NCBI GenBank assembly: GCA_020746835.1 | Contig: JAGPNK010000012.1 | Span: 434,001 to 498,000, forward strand | Origin: Stachybotrys elegans | Taxonomy: Eukaryota; Ascomycota; Sordariomycetes; Hypocreales; Stachybotryaceae | Direction of reading: 5' to 3' | DNA: 64,000 nt | Part shown: in pieces, positions 20,211-32,560 of the stretch | How the letters are laid out: each line of letters begins with the position of its first letter | Numbering within the stretch: the first letter of the stretch is position 1 | Notes under the pieces: model-generated | Told to the model about the DNA's origin: nothing | The model's database searches: none | Seen by the model: only the letters and a program-made list of their open reading frames with translations | Translations under genes and position numbers: made by a program

Positions 20211-23108
20211 CTAGGCATCCGACGTCCTCGTCTTGGAGCGATCGCGGTTCTTTCTACCAAATAGGGTACCGCCTCCTCGGCGGGCCTCTAAATCGCCTTC
20301 CGCCTCAGTAGTGTTGTTGGCTTGAGCCATCTTGCTCTCCAGCTCTTGACGCGCCTGCTCTCGACGTTGCGCTCTTCGGTCGTCAACATCTGCCTGGCTG
20401 AGGTGGCCAAAGCCGTTTCGTCTCTTGAAACACGCCTCCATGAGCGCGTTGGCGTCAATCATGCGTCGCGGCATCGCCTGCACCACCCCGAACATCTCCA
20501 TGGGGTCCGTCACTCGCTTGATCTCCGATTCGCCCGACTTGAAGATGGCCAGGGCAATGCGGAACAGCGTCTTGGAGCCTTCGTAGAAGAAGACGTCCCA
20601 CACTCGCAGCGTAGTCTCGATCGGCAACGTTCCGATGAAGCAGCTCATGAACCAGGCCGTCATGCAGAGCGTAATGGGTGGGAGCCGCTCTGTCGAGAGT
20701 CCCTTCTGGTCCTTGCCTCGTGAGCGAGTTGGCTTCGCCTTGCGGAGCGATCGATTAGTCTGCGGGCGTCCCATAGGAACGGGATCCGCTTCCAGGTCGC
20801 CTCCAATCTTGTCCCACACACCAGGCATGGTATCACGAATTTCCGTCATAAGGACACCCAGATCCACCTTGGAGCCTTCGAGGCTCGTGTCGTGCGTTCC
20901 CGGGAGGTAAATGCAGGTGATGACGTTGAGTAGCCAGAAGCACTGCTCCTCCGTCTCGACAAAGAGCAGCAAAAGTCCAGCAAGGAAGTTGAGGCTCTGG
21001 CAGTAGCCGATGCGCGGATTGTACACGGCGAATGCGTGCAGGACGCGGCGGAGCGCCGAGATGATTGAAGGCTCGCCTTCGGCGCCTGCTGGGCCCAAGA
21101 AGCTGCTGCCAGACGAGTACCTCAGGGTGGATGACCGCTCGCTGTCCGAGCTCTGGTCATGTCCAGCCGGGGGCTTGAACTTGACGTTGTCGGGGAAGGT
21201 GCGGTGCAAGTCTCGCTCAATGGCATCCCTATCCACCTGTCTGGCGCGCCTCTGCAGAAGCTTGTCGTAAAGGCCACTGTGCTTTGCCAGAATGGCAGGT
21301 CCACCAGCATAGTAGAACCACGCGGCCCCGCGCCAGTCAGGAGGAATACCCTTGCGAACGAACCTTCTCGTCTTAGCATTGGGGGCGGGAAATCGGGTCG
21401 GGCGATCCGTCATAAGCGAGCAGTCCTTCATGTAGCTGGTCCACTTCTTGCGCCGCCGTGCAATATACTCCGAGTATCCCTTGTCCCAAGAGTCGTACTG
21501 CTGCCTCGTCACATACTGGTTGGCCTTCTTGAAACCATAACGATCCCGCGAGCCAGGCTCCTCAGGTTCGGCTTCCGGAAGTGGAGTTGGAGCTGGAGCT
21601 GGAGCAGGAGCCGGCATGGCTGGTGGTGGAGGAGAGGGTGAGATTTCGGTGCGAGCTGGGCCATTATTGGTAACGGGGTAAGATTTAAGCGATGGGTCAG
21701 AGTCGATTGATTTCCCCGAATCACGCTTATCCTTGGCCTTTTCATCGTCGTCGTCGTCGTCGTCATCGTGGTTCGCCTCGTATTTGCTGGCAATGTGCGG
21801 GACTGAGGAGGTAAAGGCAAGGCTCGTGAAGATCATCTTGGATTGCCTGATCTCGTTGTCAAGGGCCGAATGGGCATTCGGTCGGCGTACAGGGGACTCG
21901 GTCGTGAGCGAGCTTGGACTCATTGCCTTGCTCGTCTCCTCAAAAGCTGACGGAGGCGTCGTGGGACGTGAGGGCCGTTCCCCCGGATAAGTCTCCTGCG
22001 AATAGTCTTCTTCTGGTATGGAGTCATGGGGGTACGAGCCCTGTCGCTGGATATCCGAGAAGCCCTCCTGGGCAAGGGGTTCCTGTGGGTAAGACGCTCG
22101 TGAAGGCTGCCTCCGTCCCTCAGCTCGGTCGGGGTCTTCTTCTTGCTCCTCATCATCGTCAAAGCCCTTCTCGTACATGCCCATGAGGTCCTCCAGGCTG
22201 GGCTCGTGGGAGGTATCAAGGGATGTCATGGACGTATCCTTGGTCATGACGCTGCTGCGTTCCGTAGCAAGGGTATCGGGACCTGTAGACATGGTGTTGT
22301 GAGATCTGAAACTTGAGCGGTTCTCGTCCTCGGCCCAGGGAGCAGATCCGATACCGGGAGAAGGGGTCGAGTTGTCCATTCGCTGGTTGGCAAAGGGAAT
22401 ACGGGGAGCTTGCGGGTGGGGGTGTGTAGCATTTCGCATGCGGCCGAACCGAGGGTCGTTTGGGTCGCCTATCGGTGGCTGGTAGGCCGAGCCGTAGTTA
22501 GAAGAGGACATGTAAGAGGCGTCCGAGGGTCCCCGGGGCCTCCTCCAGGCCGGCGAAACGGGAGGCTCATGGGACGGGTCGTAGTATTTATCCGAAACCG
22601 GTGTCAAGTTGGAGGGACGGAGCTTGAGAGGTTCCTGCGGTGGCTGTCTCAGACTTCGTGTCCGAGGTCTGGAAAAGTTTCCCACAAAGTTCGCATCCTG
22701 GGACCGCAGGTCGTTTAGTGAGGACTTGGCCATTAGAGGGCGGTGCTGGTGATCGTAGCCTTGGCGGGAGTCGGACCTCACGGGCTGGTGGTGGCCATGG
22801 GAATCGAAGTGGGAATCCGGGGGGTAGTAAGGGAATCTGGAGGAAGCCGGGCTGGGGATAGGACTATGGGCGGATTGTGCAAACGAGTCCCAGCGGGGTG
22901 ACGAAGGTACGGGGTTATGATAGTGCTGTGGCGGTCCATGGGTGAAGGAGCTGGGAGATGGTGGCATGCGTGGCTGGGAGTGGTCATATGGCCTCATCCT
23001 GGAGCTGTGAGCCGGGAGGGGGCGGTCCGCGGCAGAGGCAAATTGACTGTGGTCAGAGTCGTAGTCGTAGTCGTGCTGGTAGTGGTGGGAGGCGGCCATT
23101 GTGCCCAT
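20211..23108 (-). CDS. TBC-domain Rab GTPase-activating protein
   Basis: Accelerates GTP hydrolysis by Rab GTPases in membrane traffic. Intronless, 965 residues, start ATG at 23108 (MGTMAASHHYQ). The first 500 residues are disordered and rich in Ser, Pro, Tyr and Asp, with an acidic patch EEQEEDPD and a run of eight Asp encoded by GTC/GAC repeats. The TBC domain covers roughly 585-890: GIPPDWRGAAWFYYAGG, the arginine finger in IERDLHRTFPDN, and the glutamine finger in GYCQSLNFLAG. A basic segment (NRSLRKAKPTRSRGK) interrupts the domain. The long disordered N-terminus with one C-terminal TBC resembles Msb3/Msb4-type or related fungal GAPs; the Rab partner is unknown. Confidence 0.9.
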   Translation of the reverse strand: MGTMAASHHYQHDYDYDSDHSQFASAADRPLPAHSSRMRPYDHSQPRMPPSPSSFTHGPPQHYHNPVPSSPRWDSFAQSAHSPIPSPASSRFPYYPPDSHFDSHGHHQPVRSDSRQGYDHQHRPLMAKSSLNDLRSQDANFVGNFSRPRTRSLRQPPQEPLKLRPSNLTPVSDKYYDPSHEPPVSPAWRRPRGPSDASYMSSSNYGSAYQPPIGDPNDPRFGRMRNATHPHPQAPRIPFANQRMDNSTPSPGIGSAPWAEDENRSSFRSHNTMSTGPDTLATERSSVMTKDTSMTSLDTSHEPSLEDLMGMYEKGFDDDEEQEEDPDRAEGRRQPSRASYPQEPLAQEGFSDIQRQGSYPHDSIPEEDYSQETYPGERPSRPTTPPSAFEETSKAMSPSSLTTESPVRRPNAHSALDNEIRQSKMIFTSLAFTSSVPHIASKYEANHDDDDDDDDEKAKDKRDSGKSIDSDPSLKSYPVTNNGPARTEISPSPPPPAMPAPAPAPAPTPLPEAEPEEPGSRDRYGFKKANQYVTRQQYDSWDKGYSEYIARRRKKWTSYMKDCSLMTDRPTRFPAPNAKTRRFVRKGIPPDWRGAAWFYYAGGPAILAKHSGLYDKLLQRRARQVDRDAIERDLHRTFPDNVKFKPPAGHDQSSDSERSSTLRYSSGSSFLGPAGAEGEPSIISALRRVLHAFAVYNPRIGYCQSLNFLAGLLLLFVETEEQCFWLLNVITCIYLPGTHDTSLEGSKVDLGVLMTEIRDTMPGVWDKIGGDLEADPVPMGRPQTNRSLRKAKPTRSRGKDQKGLSTERLPPITLCMTAWFMSCFIGTLPIETTLRVWDVFFYEGSKTLFRIALAIFKSGESEIKRVTDPMEMFGVVQAMPRRMIDANALMEACFKRRNGFGHLSQADVDDRRAQRREQARQELESKMAQANNTTEAEGDLEARRGGGTLFGRKNRDRSKTRTSDA
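21743..21768 (-). repeat. GTC trinucleotide run encoding poly-Asp in the TBC protein
   Basis: A run of about eight GTC/CAT trinucleotides on the plus strand encodes consecutive aspartates in the disordered N-terminal region. Confidence 0.8.
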
Positions 23109-26100
23109 GGTGACAGAGCCCAGCGAGTTTGCGTCGAGGAACGGGCTGGGCTCGTAGGAGGAGGGCGTGGGCCGGTGGGCGGGACAGGATCCAGAGCTGG
23201 GTCGGGGCCCCTGCGGCTCAGCTGCGATATGTCACAATGCCACAGGTGGAAGTGAGTCCGCCAACTGTGGTTGGAGGGTTGGTTTTGAAGAGCAGAGGAT
23301 CGATGCGAGGCTGGAATGCAGTCCAATCAGTAGTGGTGCAGGAGATCCAAGGTAGAGATGGAGGAGGGCTGTGCCATGGCAGTCGAGAGGGTTTCTATGT
23401 CTAGGCAGGGCGAAGGAAGAGGTATGGTTAATATCGGAGCTGCAGCCGGATCGCCAGGGAGGTGAAGCTCGCAGGATCGAGGGGATGAAGATTGCCGGAG
23501 CGACGGTGACGAAGGGAGAGAAATGTCGCGGTCCGCAATAAAGCGTCGCGGGGTGGGAGGTGAATGGTCAAGGGCGAAGATGGCCAAGTGAATCAATAAA
23601 TCAGGATTCCAAGATCTCGAGGGATGGTTTTCGACGACAGGCGGTTATTGGCGAACCGGGGCTGACGGTAGATGACGAGAGAAGAAAACGAGGGCGAGAT
23701 TCGCTCGGTGAAGAGTGATTGTATGTCTCTGCTGGGAGGACGGGCGAGGTGCGGTCGGGCTACCGTACGGTGGTGTTGCAACCGGGAGTGTCTCGGGTGC
23801 GGCTAGGCGTTTTGGGTGCTGGGTGAGAGCCTGATGAGTGGTGGTGGTCGGATCCAGAGATTTCCGCGGACAAGGAGACACTGCAGACGACGGTCGGGGG
23901 GGAGAAGAGGAGCTCGGCCGGTCGAGGAAGGCTCTGTCGAAGAGGGAGAGGCACCCGTAGACGAGGAGTGCAAAAGGTGCGCTCGTCAAAGAGTGAGCGA
24001 GGTTTGGTTTGTTTAAAAAAAGAGAAGAGGATCGATTCGACGCTATGGAAGTAGCGGGCAGGAGCAGGCTAGGCGCTAGAGCCAAAGCGCAAATGCAGGT
24101 GCTGGTGCAGGTGCCAGTAGGTTCACAGGCTGAGCCCTCTGGGTGCATGCACAGGTGCGTGCGGTAGGCGCATGCAGGAGAAGAGCGCTAGCCTGGTCCT
24201 GTACAAGGTTTCCCAGGGCCTGATGTATCCGTACCTGGATTTCTGGGCCTGATCGGGCGGGAGGATTGGGGCCCAAATGGAGGTCGAGCGGGTACCCTCT
24301 ACTCATGTCACTGGGCCGAGGCGCTGTGGCTGCTGCCAGTCTTGCTTTTCTCAGGGGGAGGCGGCGGCAACGGTTGAACCAACGAGGCCAGGGCACGTCG
24401 AGAGAAGGAACATGCAGCAGCCAACAAAAAAGAAAAGACAACAATCTACTATGTACATAGTTGGTGCCAGAGGAGGGCCCCTGCTGGCCGAGGAGATGAC
24501 GATTGGGAAAGGACGAGAAGACGGAAAACAGCCAAACAATGACAGCATGGCTGAGTGCAGTATGTAATAACGACAGCCGAGCAGCAGGGGTCAGGGCGAA
24601 TCCACCGACGGGGTGGGTAGGAAAATGGAACGGATTGCAAGAGCTGTGGAAGCGCTAGGGAGCCTGCACATCCATAAGTCCATAATTCTTGGGAGGAAAA
24701 AAGTAAGGCTTCGGGGAACGGAAGCGGCCTTTCCAGCGCCTTGGGGGGGGGCCGGCCCTGGGGAAGTGCACACACCACGACAGAGAGGATATTTATTATT
24801 GCCTAGCTGTTAGCAGGTAGGCCTGGCCGACACGCGGAAAAAGTGGGTGTGGTGAGATGAGATGAGATGAAAATGCAAGGTCCAGTTCTGCATGACGCTG
24901 TGCATCATGGTTCCTGCAGCGCGCAGGCCGTTGGCAGGACGGTGGCATAACGATGATGTTTGTTGATGTGGGCTCGTCCGAGATTTTCATGTCTGGTTCT
25001 CACCTCTATTCGGCGTTTGCTGGTTGATCCCCTTGGCGTACGGACATGGCCTTTTTGCTGCCGCTTCGACGCCGCCGTTACACCATGGGCGACGTCGTCC
25101 AGACCAGCTCGGTGCTATCCAGACGGCGCCAGCGCGGCCTACGGGACGGGAGGGAACTTCGTCCCTATCCCATCCATTTCGCACAAAACGCCACCATTGC
25201 GTCGTCCAATCTGACTTGGCCTGCCTGCCTGTCTTCCAGGGGCTCTCGGCCCATGCTGATGCAGCCCGCTATGGCCTGCATTCGCTACACGCAGAGGTAG
25301 GGATGCCGCACGCATGTCTCTCTGCCCCTTTCCTCCTCACCACAAAGAAAGAAAGAAAAAAGAAAAATCACAAAGACACGAATAAGGGACCATGCTCTCA
25401 GCGTGGGCTCTCTCCCTCGCCAAGAACAAACCGACAGGCTGCACCGTGTTTAGCACGAGGCCGTGGCTCGCCTCCTGCATTAGCATAAGCCAACCACAAC
25501 GACTCGAGTGCTACTAACAAGGCCCCCAATAATGGAATATTCCCTGGCGGCTTCTTAAATAGCTTCCATCTCAACCCACTCGGTTGGTAACCGTCCAAAA
25601 CTCTTCGCCTGGTCTGTCTCCCGAGGACATGGACACACAAGACCAGCACGGCCCCCTCCCCGGCAAAACGAGGATGCCGGTGATGCCTTACCCATGCAAG
25701 GCCTGTCAGACTGACAAAGGGGAAACAAGAAAGAGAGAGAAGGAGAGAAAATGTCGTTAATTTACCTTCACACGTCATGTCGATCTTGGGCTGTTTTACA
25801 CCCCCGTTGCTACGCTCGTCCCGGCCCTGACACTGACACATGGGATCATCACAAATTGCAACTCAAATACATTACATTACATGCAGTGCCGTGCCGTGCT
25901 TCTCGCAAGAAAACAACAAGAATGGAATAGCACACCAAGACATGAGCAGAGCAAAAGGCAAGGGAGCTTGGACAAAGAAATGAAGCTTCTCAGCTGAAGC
26001 TATGGCGCTCTCATGTCTTTCGTTAGCTTCCCTCGTGCTCATCTCCTTCTCCGCAGCAGGAAACAAAGAAGGCCTAGAAACATTCGCTTAACGCCTCCCT

Positions 26101-29100
26101 CGCTTTTCTTTTCTCTCTCTCTCTCTCTCCCTCTGGCGACCCCAGACTTTTTTGACCACGGGGCAACGTATACCTCCTCCTGTCAATACAGTCCCATTGG
26201 GACTCCGTTTCAAGAATATTACGATCCTCTCCCTTGCCTTTTTGTGTCAACCGTAACACGAGGCCCAGAAAAATAAGGGATCTGTGAGGGCCACGTCGCT
26301 GTGAGAGGCTTAGCCCGCGAACCCATGCCTGTCACTCTGTAACAAACTTGTCTGTCCCAAAAAAGAAAATTAAAAAAAATCTAACTGCAAAAAAGAAGAA
26401 GAAAAAAGAGAGAAAAAAGTCACCGGGGGCAGGCACATCAGATCCTTGTTCGAAGCCCCTCCGCTCCCGACCTTCCGCGAGCTCCAATTTCCCAACCGGT
26501 GGGCAGGGGGGGGCAGACATGCCTCTTCTCCGGGTACGGGATTCCGAAATGTGATTATGGTTCTCATGGGCTTGCTCGCGTGGTCAGGTGGGAGGAATGC
26601 CTTCTTTGTTCCCGATGAGGACTGTTTACTCGCAGATGACGTTTGGGCGCTTGAGACACGCACGCCTTCCTTGTGCCTGTCTCACAAGCAAGCGTCGCTC
26701 GTGTTTATTGCAGAGGGAGGGAGCTGATGACGCTTAATTGATGTCGACTGGCCCCCATAGTAAACAAGGAAATGTCTTTTCAATGCTGTTTCCCCGGCGG
26801 GATCGTCATCAGCATGTCTGGCCTGCGCTCTTTTCCGCCTCTTCATCACCTTTAATTCATGGATGTGTGTCACTGGATGATGTTTATTCCCCACAGCTCA
26901 GTCTTCGGTAATGCTAAACAAGAGGCCATCGCCGTCAGCCCGTGCTCATCCTCGTCTAGCCCGAGATGACTATCATCAAAGCAAGCAAGCAGCACATGCC
27001 AGCACGCACCGCTAGCCCACGACTGGCGGCGGACTTCTCTCTTCTTCTTCCCTTCTCCACGACGCCTCGACGCCTCGCTTTCCTATTCAGGCCTCGTTTC
27101 CCTCCATTTTAGCACCGAATCCAGCCAGGCGGATCGGGATGGGATCCTTCCAACTGCCAACTTTTTCCCAACTGCTCCCATTATTAATTTGCCTGGCCGC
27201 TATCCTAACAGCCATGCGGGGAGGGGCGGCGGCGCGAGCGCACGCGCGCAGTCCACCCTGGCCATTATCAGCGGCATGCTATGACGATGGTATGGATATG
27301 GATCTGGATCTGGATGGTGAGAGCGAGATTGTTAAGCACATATCGACTTTTGTCCTGCCGCCCAAGTGCGCTTTAATCACGGCGCAGCTACCAGCGGCTA
27401 CTGGGAGACATGGGCTCCCTTTCTTTGCAATCGCCATGTTGAACCAACCCCCGCTAGCATGTTGCTCCGTCATCGGTCTATTTGTTTTTCTTTTTGCTGA
27501 TTCCGTTCTTCATCTGCCCCTCTTGTCCACCTGGGGCAGGCATATAATAAATAAACATGCAATATTTGGCAAGGGCCAGTCTGTGCCACCAAGAATGCCA
27601 GATCAGTGTCCTGTCCTCTCGGCATCGAATTTGCGCACCAATTATGCCACTTCTGCCCCCTTGCCGCCCTGCGCTACCACGTGAAAACCCAATCCTCTGG
27701 CCTGCCCCCATGCAGGAACAGGAGAGATAGGGAATCTATGTACTATGTATAGGGTGGGTGGGCTCGATGTGCTGATGACAGGGGCGCTGTGCATACGGCG
27801 GCGGGCAGGCAATGTAACCTCAGGACATGGCTCGCGGGTCGAGACACGGCCAAGGACGGTACCGTGCGAGGGATTGTGGCGGTGAAATGCGCGAAATCCG
27901 CAATGGATTCGGGCGTGGGATGGTAGCGAGTTGCGCAATTGCGGTTGGACCTGTCAGTTTGAATAGGATGTGAGACAGTCGCCCAGCTGGTTGCGGGCGC
28001 GTCAGGTGAGTTTCACAGGGTTTACTCTATTGGCGCCACGATGCGGAAAGAGGTTATGTTATTGGTGCGGCGTATACGTCGGTTGATGTGGTGGAAGGTG
28101 AGTCGTTGTTGCGCGACGGCATCGCTGGTGTGGCGTATATCTGACTGGCTTCGTACGACGGCATCGGATGGGGCAGTGGTAAAGGCGATGAGAGAGTAAC
28201 GAGTATGAACCAACCAAATCCTTTGAATACAATTTAGCAAATTCATACTATCTTGTACAAACTTAAAGAAGGCAGATGCCGTGCACTATGGACTGGCTCG
28301 ACATCATCACCAGTCGCTGTAGGGTAGGAAGTATATCACGGAGCTACAGGGTAGATGCCCTGACCACTAGGATTACCACGTGGGCAGCATTATCACGTGC
28401 ATCTGCTGATGATGCTCCTCAGCGAAACCGGGCTTATCCAAAAACAGAACGCCAGGACCTGTAAGCAGTGGCAGCGAGAGATACAGGCAGGTGCTCCATC
28501 TCCATCGATGGGACATTTCTATTCCCAGCCCAAGGGTAGCATCTCAAGCGGAGAAGAGAGGGAGGGAGCCAGGTCACCTACCTACCACCTGTGCTTACGC
28601 GATGAATTAATTAAAAACAGCAAGAGGAGAAAAAAAACGCCAAAAAGGAGAAACCAGACGGAAGAGGGATCATCGCCTGTGATCTCATACGGCATCATCC
28701 ATCGTGGGCTTCCCCTCCTCCCAGCCACCGGAATTTCCTCCTCTCGCGCATCAGAGTGTAGGGTAGGCGAATTGGATTCCCCGCACCAGCACTAGGACAA
28801 TGACAGACTGGAATATTGTTGCAACGCCGGCTGGATTGAGAGATGGATAGTCTGAGGCGACAGGTCGATTCTTCTCGGCTAAGCGGATGTGTTTTTATCT
28901 CTCTCATATCACACCCTCATTTTTTTCTTTTCTTTTTTTTACCAGGCAGCACTGTCTACTCACCAGCAGGCGTCTTGTCCGAGAGTATATCCTCTCCTGT
29001 CTCTATCGTTGCCGAAAAGGGGCATCAGAGAGACAAGCAAGACACAGACAGCGCAGCAAAAACACACCTTACTCCGTCCGTCGTCCTGGGATATTTTAGC

Positions 29101-29998
29101 TCTCACTTGCAGGCTTACTCTTGTCCTGCTGCTAGGAGCACCGTACCCAGTACCTTTTGGCCCCGTGAGAGTAGGAGGGCCGGCTGTGTAGGGCTACTTG
29201 TTGGTCCATCAGGCTGGTGGTCCGTCTCCAGGTCCAGGAAGGGGAATGGGGGATGGGGAATGCACTGGTGCTTGTTTTCGGCATCCATCCGCCGCCCATC
29301 CTGCCAACCTACCATACCATCCCATCCCATCCATCCAAGTCCAGCCAGGCAGTCCGTCCGCCTTCAGCCGCCTGGCCCCCCAGGGCTGGTCCTGGCCAGT
29401 CCCAGTTCCAGGCAGACCGCGTCGCCCTCCCTCGTCCCTCGTCCCTCTCGCTCTCGCTCCCCTTCTCCTCCGGCTTGTCGTCCCTCCCACCTCTCTCTCT
29501 CCTCACAGCGACTATACATACACACTATGGTTTCATAGTTGATGTCCTGCTGAAATCATTGCAATGAATCGTCTTGATAGGTACCGGACGTAGGCTCGTA
29601 GAAGAACTAACTTGCTTGGCTGCTGTTGTCGCATCTTTCGCCCGCCTCTCCTCCACCGTCTGGTCCCCTCGCCTTCTCTCTCTCTCTCACGCGCGCTCTC
29701 TCGCGTTTCTTCGGCCTTCCATTACCTAAGGTTCCAGTACGCAGCCTTTCCTTACCGGACAGGACGCCTTAATGTACCTTAGCTGAGCAGTCAGTCGCTG
29801 CTCACTCGCCCTCCCGCCCCCTTCCACCCGCCGCCGCCGCCGCCCTCGCTCTCTCTCCCACTCTCCTCTCTCTCTCTTCCTCCTCTTCTTCCTTTTCTTT
29901 CCTCGCCCTACCTACCTTGATACCCATCAATTACACCCCAATTGCCAGACCGTTTGCTCGCTCTCCCTCGCATCCTCTTACACACACACTCACAAGCC
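23109..29998. other. 6.9 kb gene-poor stretch
   Basis: Between the divergent TBC and acidic-protein genes I find no frame that resembles a protein, only short low-complexity ones. The sequence has pyrimidine-rich tracts (26100-26135, 28915-28945, 29440-29510, 29660-29930), A-rich runs (26355-26420) and a few small repeats. Long leaders, regulatory DNA or noncoding transcripts are possible; nothing here proves any of them. Confidence 0.55.
26110..26133 (+). repeat. (CT)n microsatellite
   Basis: About nine consecutive CT dinucleotides followed by CCCTCT. Confidence 0.85.
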
Positions 29999-30942
29999 AT
30001 GTCTGCCCGTAAGAGAAAGCAGGAGGAGGAGGAGCTCGTCTCCCTCCCTGACGAAGAAGATGGAGAGGAGGAAGAAGAGTAAGTCATTCCTCATGTGCCG
30101 CGCATATTGATTTGTCTTTCTTTCTTTTTTTCTTTCTTGGTCGTGGTGCTGGTTGCTGGTCGCAAGGTGCATGGCCTCGGCTGGGAGCTGCCGATAGCTG
30201 TAGCTCTAGCTGCAGCAGTTGTCGTCGCAAGCTCCTCCCATGGATGGCGCGCGTCCCACATTCCCACCCATTGTTGCGACTGCGACGCCTGGGAGCCGCC
30301 ATCACCAACCCCATTGCCATCGCCATCATGGCTATTGTCGGCATCGCGCATCGTCCATTTCATCATCATTGTTGTCGCATCGTGTCGCGCTGACGCATGA
30401 CGCTGCAGGTATGTCTCCACCGGTGACGAGGAAGAAGAGGACGAGGAAGACGACGAGGATGAAGAGTACGACGAGGAGGCCGATGGCGACGACGCCGAGG
30501 AGAATGGCGTCAATGGTAAGTCGGCACCCAATTCCCAGTTTGCGCGCGCGTTGCTGTCCGCATCGTCTTGATGGATGCATGCGACCGGACACGATCCGTG
30601 TATTCGCGCATCGCGCATCCCCCGTCGTGCATCATCTAGAGAAGGCCCCATCGCTGACATGATACGACAGACGACCAGCCCCCCGTAAAGAAGCAAAAGA
30701 CGGCCGATGCATCCAATGAAGAAGTTGCCAACGGCGACGACGCCGAGGATGACGAAGAGGATGCTCCAGAGGAAGAGGAGGAGGAGGAGGAGGAGCCCGA
30801 AGAGGAGGAAGAGGAGGACGCTGAAGCCGACGCCGAGGCTGATGCCGATACCCAAGAGGATACTGCCGACGTCTCAGCTCCCGTCAAGGCTGTCAAGGCG
30901 CCCGACGCCGAGCCCAAGGCCCTCACGGCTGGCGGCGAGTAG
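29999..30942 (+). CDS. Small highly acidic nuclear-type protein
   Basis: Unassigned protein of 152 residues whose composition resembles acidic histone chaperones such as prothymosin; no catalytic domain is visible. Three exons: 29999-30078, 30409-30515, 30671-30942. The product starts MSARKRKQEEEELVSLPDEE, has long Asp/Glu runs, and a short basic patch PPVKKQKTAD that could act as a nuclear localisation signal, then a tail with PVKAVKAPDAEPKALTAGGE. Introns of 330 and 155 bp are long for this genome. Retaining intron 1 would give an immediate stop (GAG then TAA across the donor). The leader is very CT-rich, typical of strongly transcribed fungal genes. Gene structure is well supported; function is a guess from composition. 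Confidence 0.75.
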
Positions 30943-32276
30943 GCGGCTACCTACCTACCTCATGCCTGGCGCAACCGGGGCCAAGGGCTGGTCGCCGGGA
31001 ATCGGCCCTTGGTGGTGGCCCAGAGCTGGTGCTATGCGATGTTTAGGGATAAGATCTTCCTCTTCTGATGGTGAATTTACATGCCATTCCATTCAAATGC
31101 CACCCATTGCCGTGAATGTTGCATCTTTGTGTGCCAAGAGCAAAGTGCCATGCTGGGAAGTATAGAGATAGAGACATGTCGCCTCTGGCGGCACGCCTCC
31201 TGTTTCTCGTTTAGGCGGCTCGGTCACGGACGAGGTTTAGCTCGCAGCAGAGGGTGATGGAGAGGGGGGAGGCGTGCGTATATCTATCTCTGCCGTATGC
31301 CTATTTTGATGCATATTATTCTCCGTACGCACGTATGTCTATCCATCCTATGTGTGTGGCTTGGCTAGAACATGGGTGCAGCCCGATGGAACTCGGGAAC
31401 AAGACGGGTATCGAGGCATCGCGGAGCAAGGAGGACTATTGAAAACATCAGAGCTGAGTGGCTTGAGGTCGATGGAGGGGACAGGACTCGAGGGAGAGAG
31501 ATGCTGGGCGTCGCGTTGGCCAATCAGCCATGCAACAAACCTGGTGTGCTCCATGGCGACGCCTCGACCATTGGAGCTAACCAGATGACTATTGTGTGAC
31601 ACGGACGTGGGATGGGCCATGGGTGACAGACAGGCTGGCTCGGGTTGGCTCGTCGAGGAGGTTTTGGGCATGATGCTTCCCACCTCGCTTGTCCCCCTCG
31701 TCCTCGCCCTTGGCATCCCCCCCCGCCACAGCCGCCTCCATCTATGTATCTGCCTCGTCATGGTTGTTATGACGCCTTTCCTCTCGCTTCACCTTATGCC
31801 GCTACTATCCACAGATGTCTCCATCTCGGTCCCAACGGCGCGGTCCGACCCGACCATCACGCAGGCCTTGGCCAAACGTAACTCGCATCAATCTATCGAA
31901 TCTGATATCCAAAGAAAAAGGGAGCCCGACAAGAAGCAGCCTGTGTTCCAGACCGGAGTCGACGGAGAAACATAAGAAACGGCCATGGCGCATTTGTTTC
32001 ATAATCTTTTTGTTTGCCCTCTCCTCTCCTCTCCCCTCCCCTCCCCTCCTCCACCCACCCCCTCGCTTCGTCGTCGGACCAATGGCGACATGGCCAGGTT
32101 TGCTTGTTCGCGGGTCCCTTGTTGGGATGCAGAACCTGGACAGGCGCGGTATATTGTCAGCGCGAGGGGAGAAATAGGGCATACAGGAACCCAGCCGTCA
32201 GCCGCAAGCCCACATGGACTTCAGGCCAAAAGGGGGAGTGACGGGTTAGAGAGAGGGGAGATGGGGAAAGTGGTAA

Positions 32277-32311
32277 GAGGACGAGGACGAGGACGAGGAC
32301 GAGGGGGAATT
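32277..32311 (+). repeat. Hexanucleotide (GGACGA)n tandem repeat
   Basis: About five to six copies of GGACGA head to tail in non-coding sequence. Confidence 0.88.
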
Positions 32312-32530
32312 GAGACACCCAGGCGGGACGCGCAGCATGGCGATTGTGATAAAAAACAATGACACAGAGCCTCGCAATGCTGCCTCGTCGTTGGGCCGTT
32401 GATGGGAGCATGGCCAAACTCGCCACAACGACCAGCGGCCCGTCCACACCTCCTCCTCCTCCTCCCCCTCCAGCCGACATCCCTCCACCTCCTCCTCCGA
32501 CCATCTCCTCCTCCTCCCCCATCCCGTAAC

Positions 32531-32560
32531 CATACATGCCATACATGCCATACATGCCAT
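32531..32560 (+). repeat. 9-bp tandem repeat CATACATGC
   Basis: Three head-to-tail copies of CATACATGC in non-coding sequence. Confidence 0.88.

Noticed and set aside
23645..24148. 167-codon minus-strand frame upstream of the TBC gene
   Set aside because: Ser/Pro/Thr low-complexity, best read as leader or intergenic sequence.
27139..27684. 181-codon plus-strand frame with a hydrophobic start
   Set aside because: Composition-driven, no domain, no supporting leader or splice signals; could not be supported as a gene.
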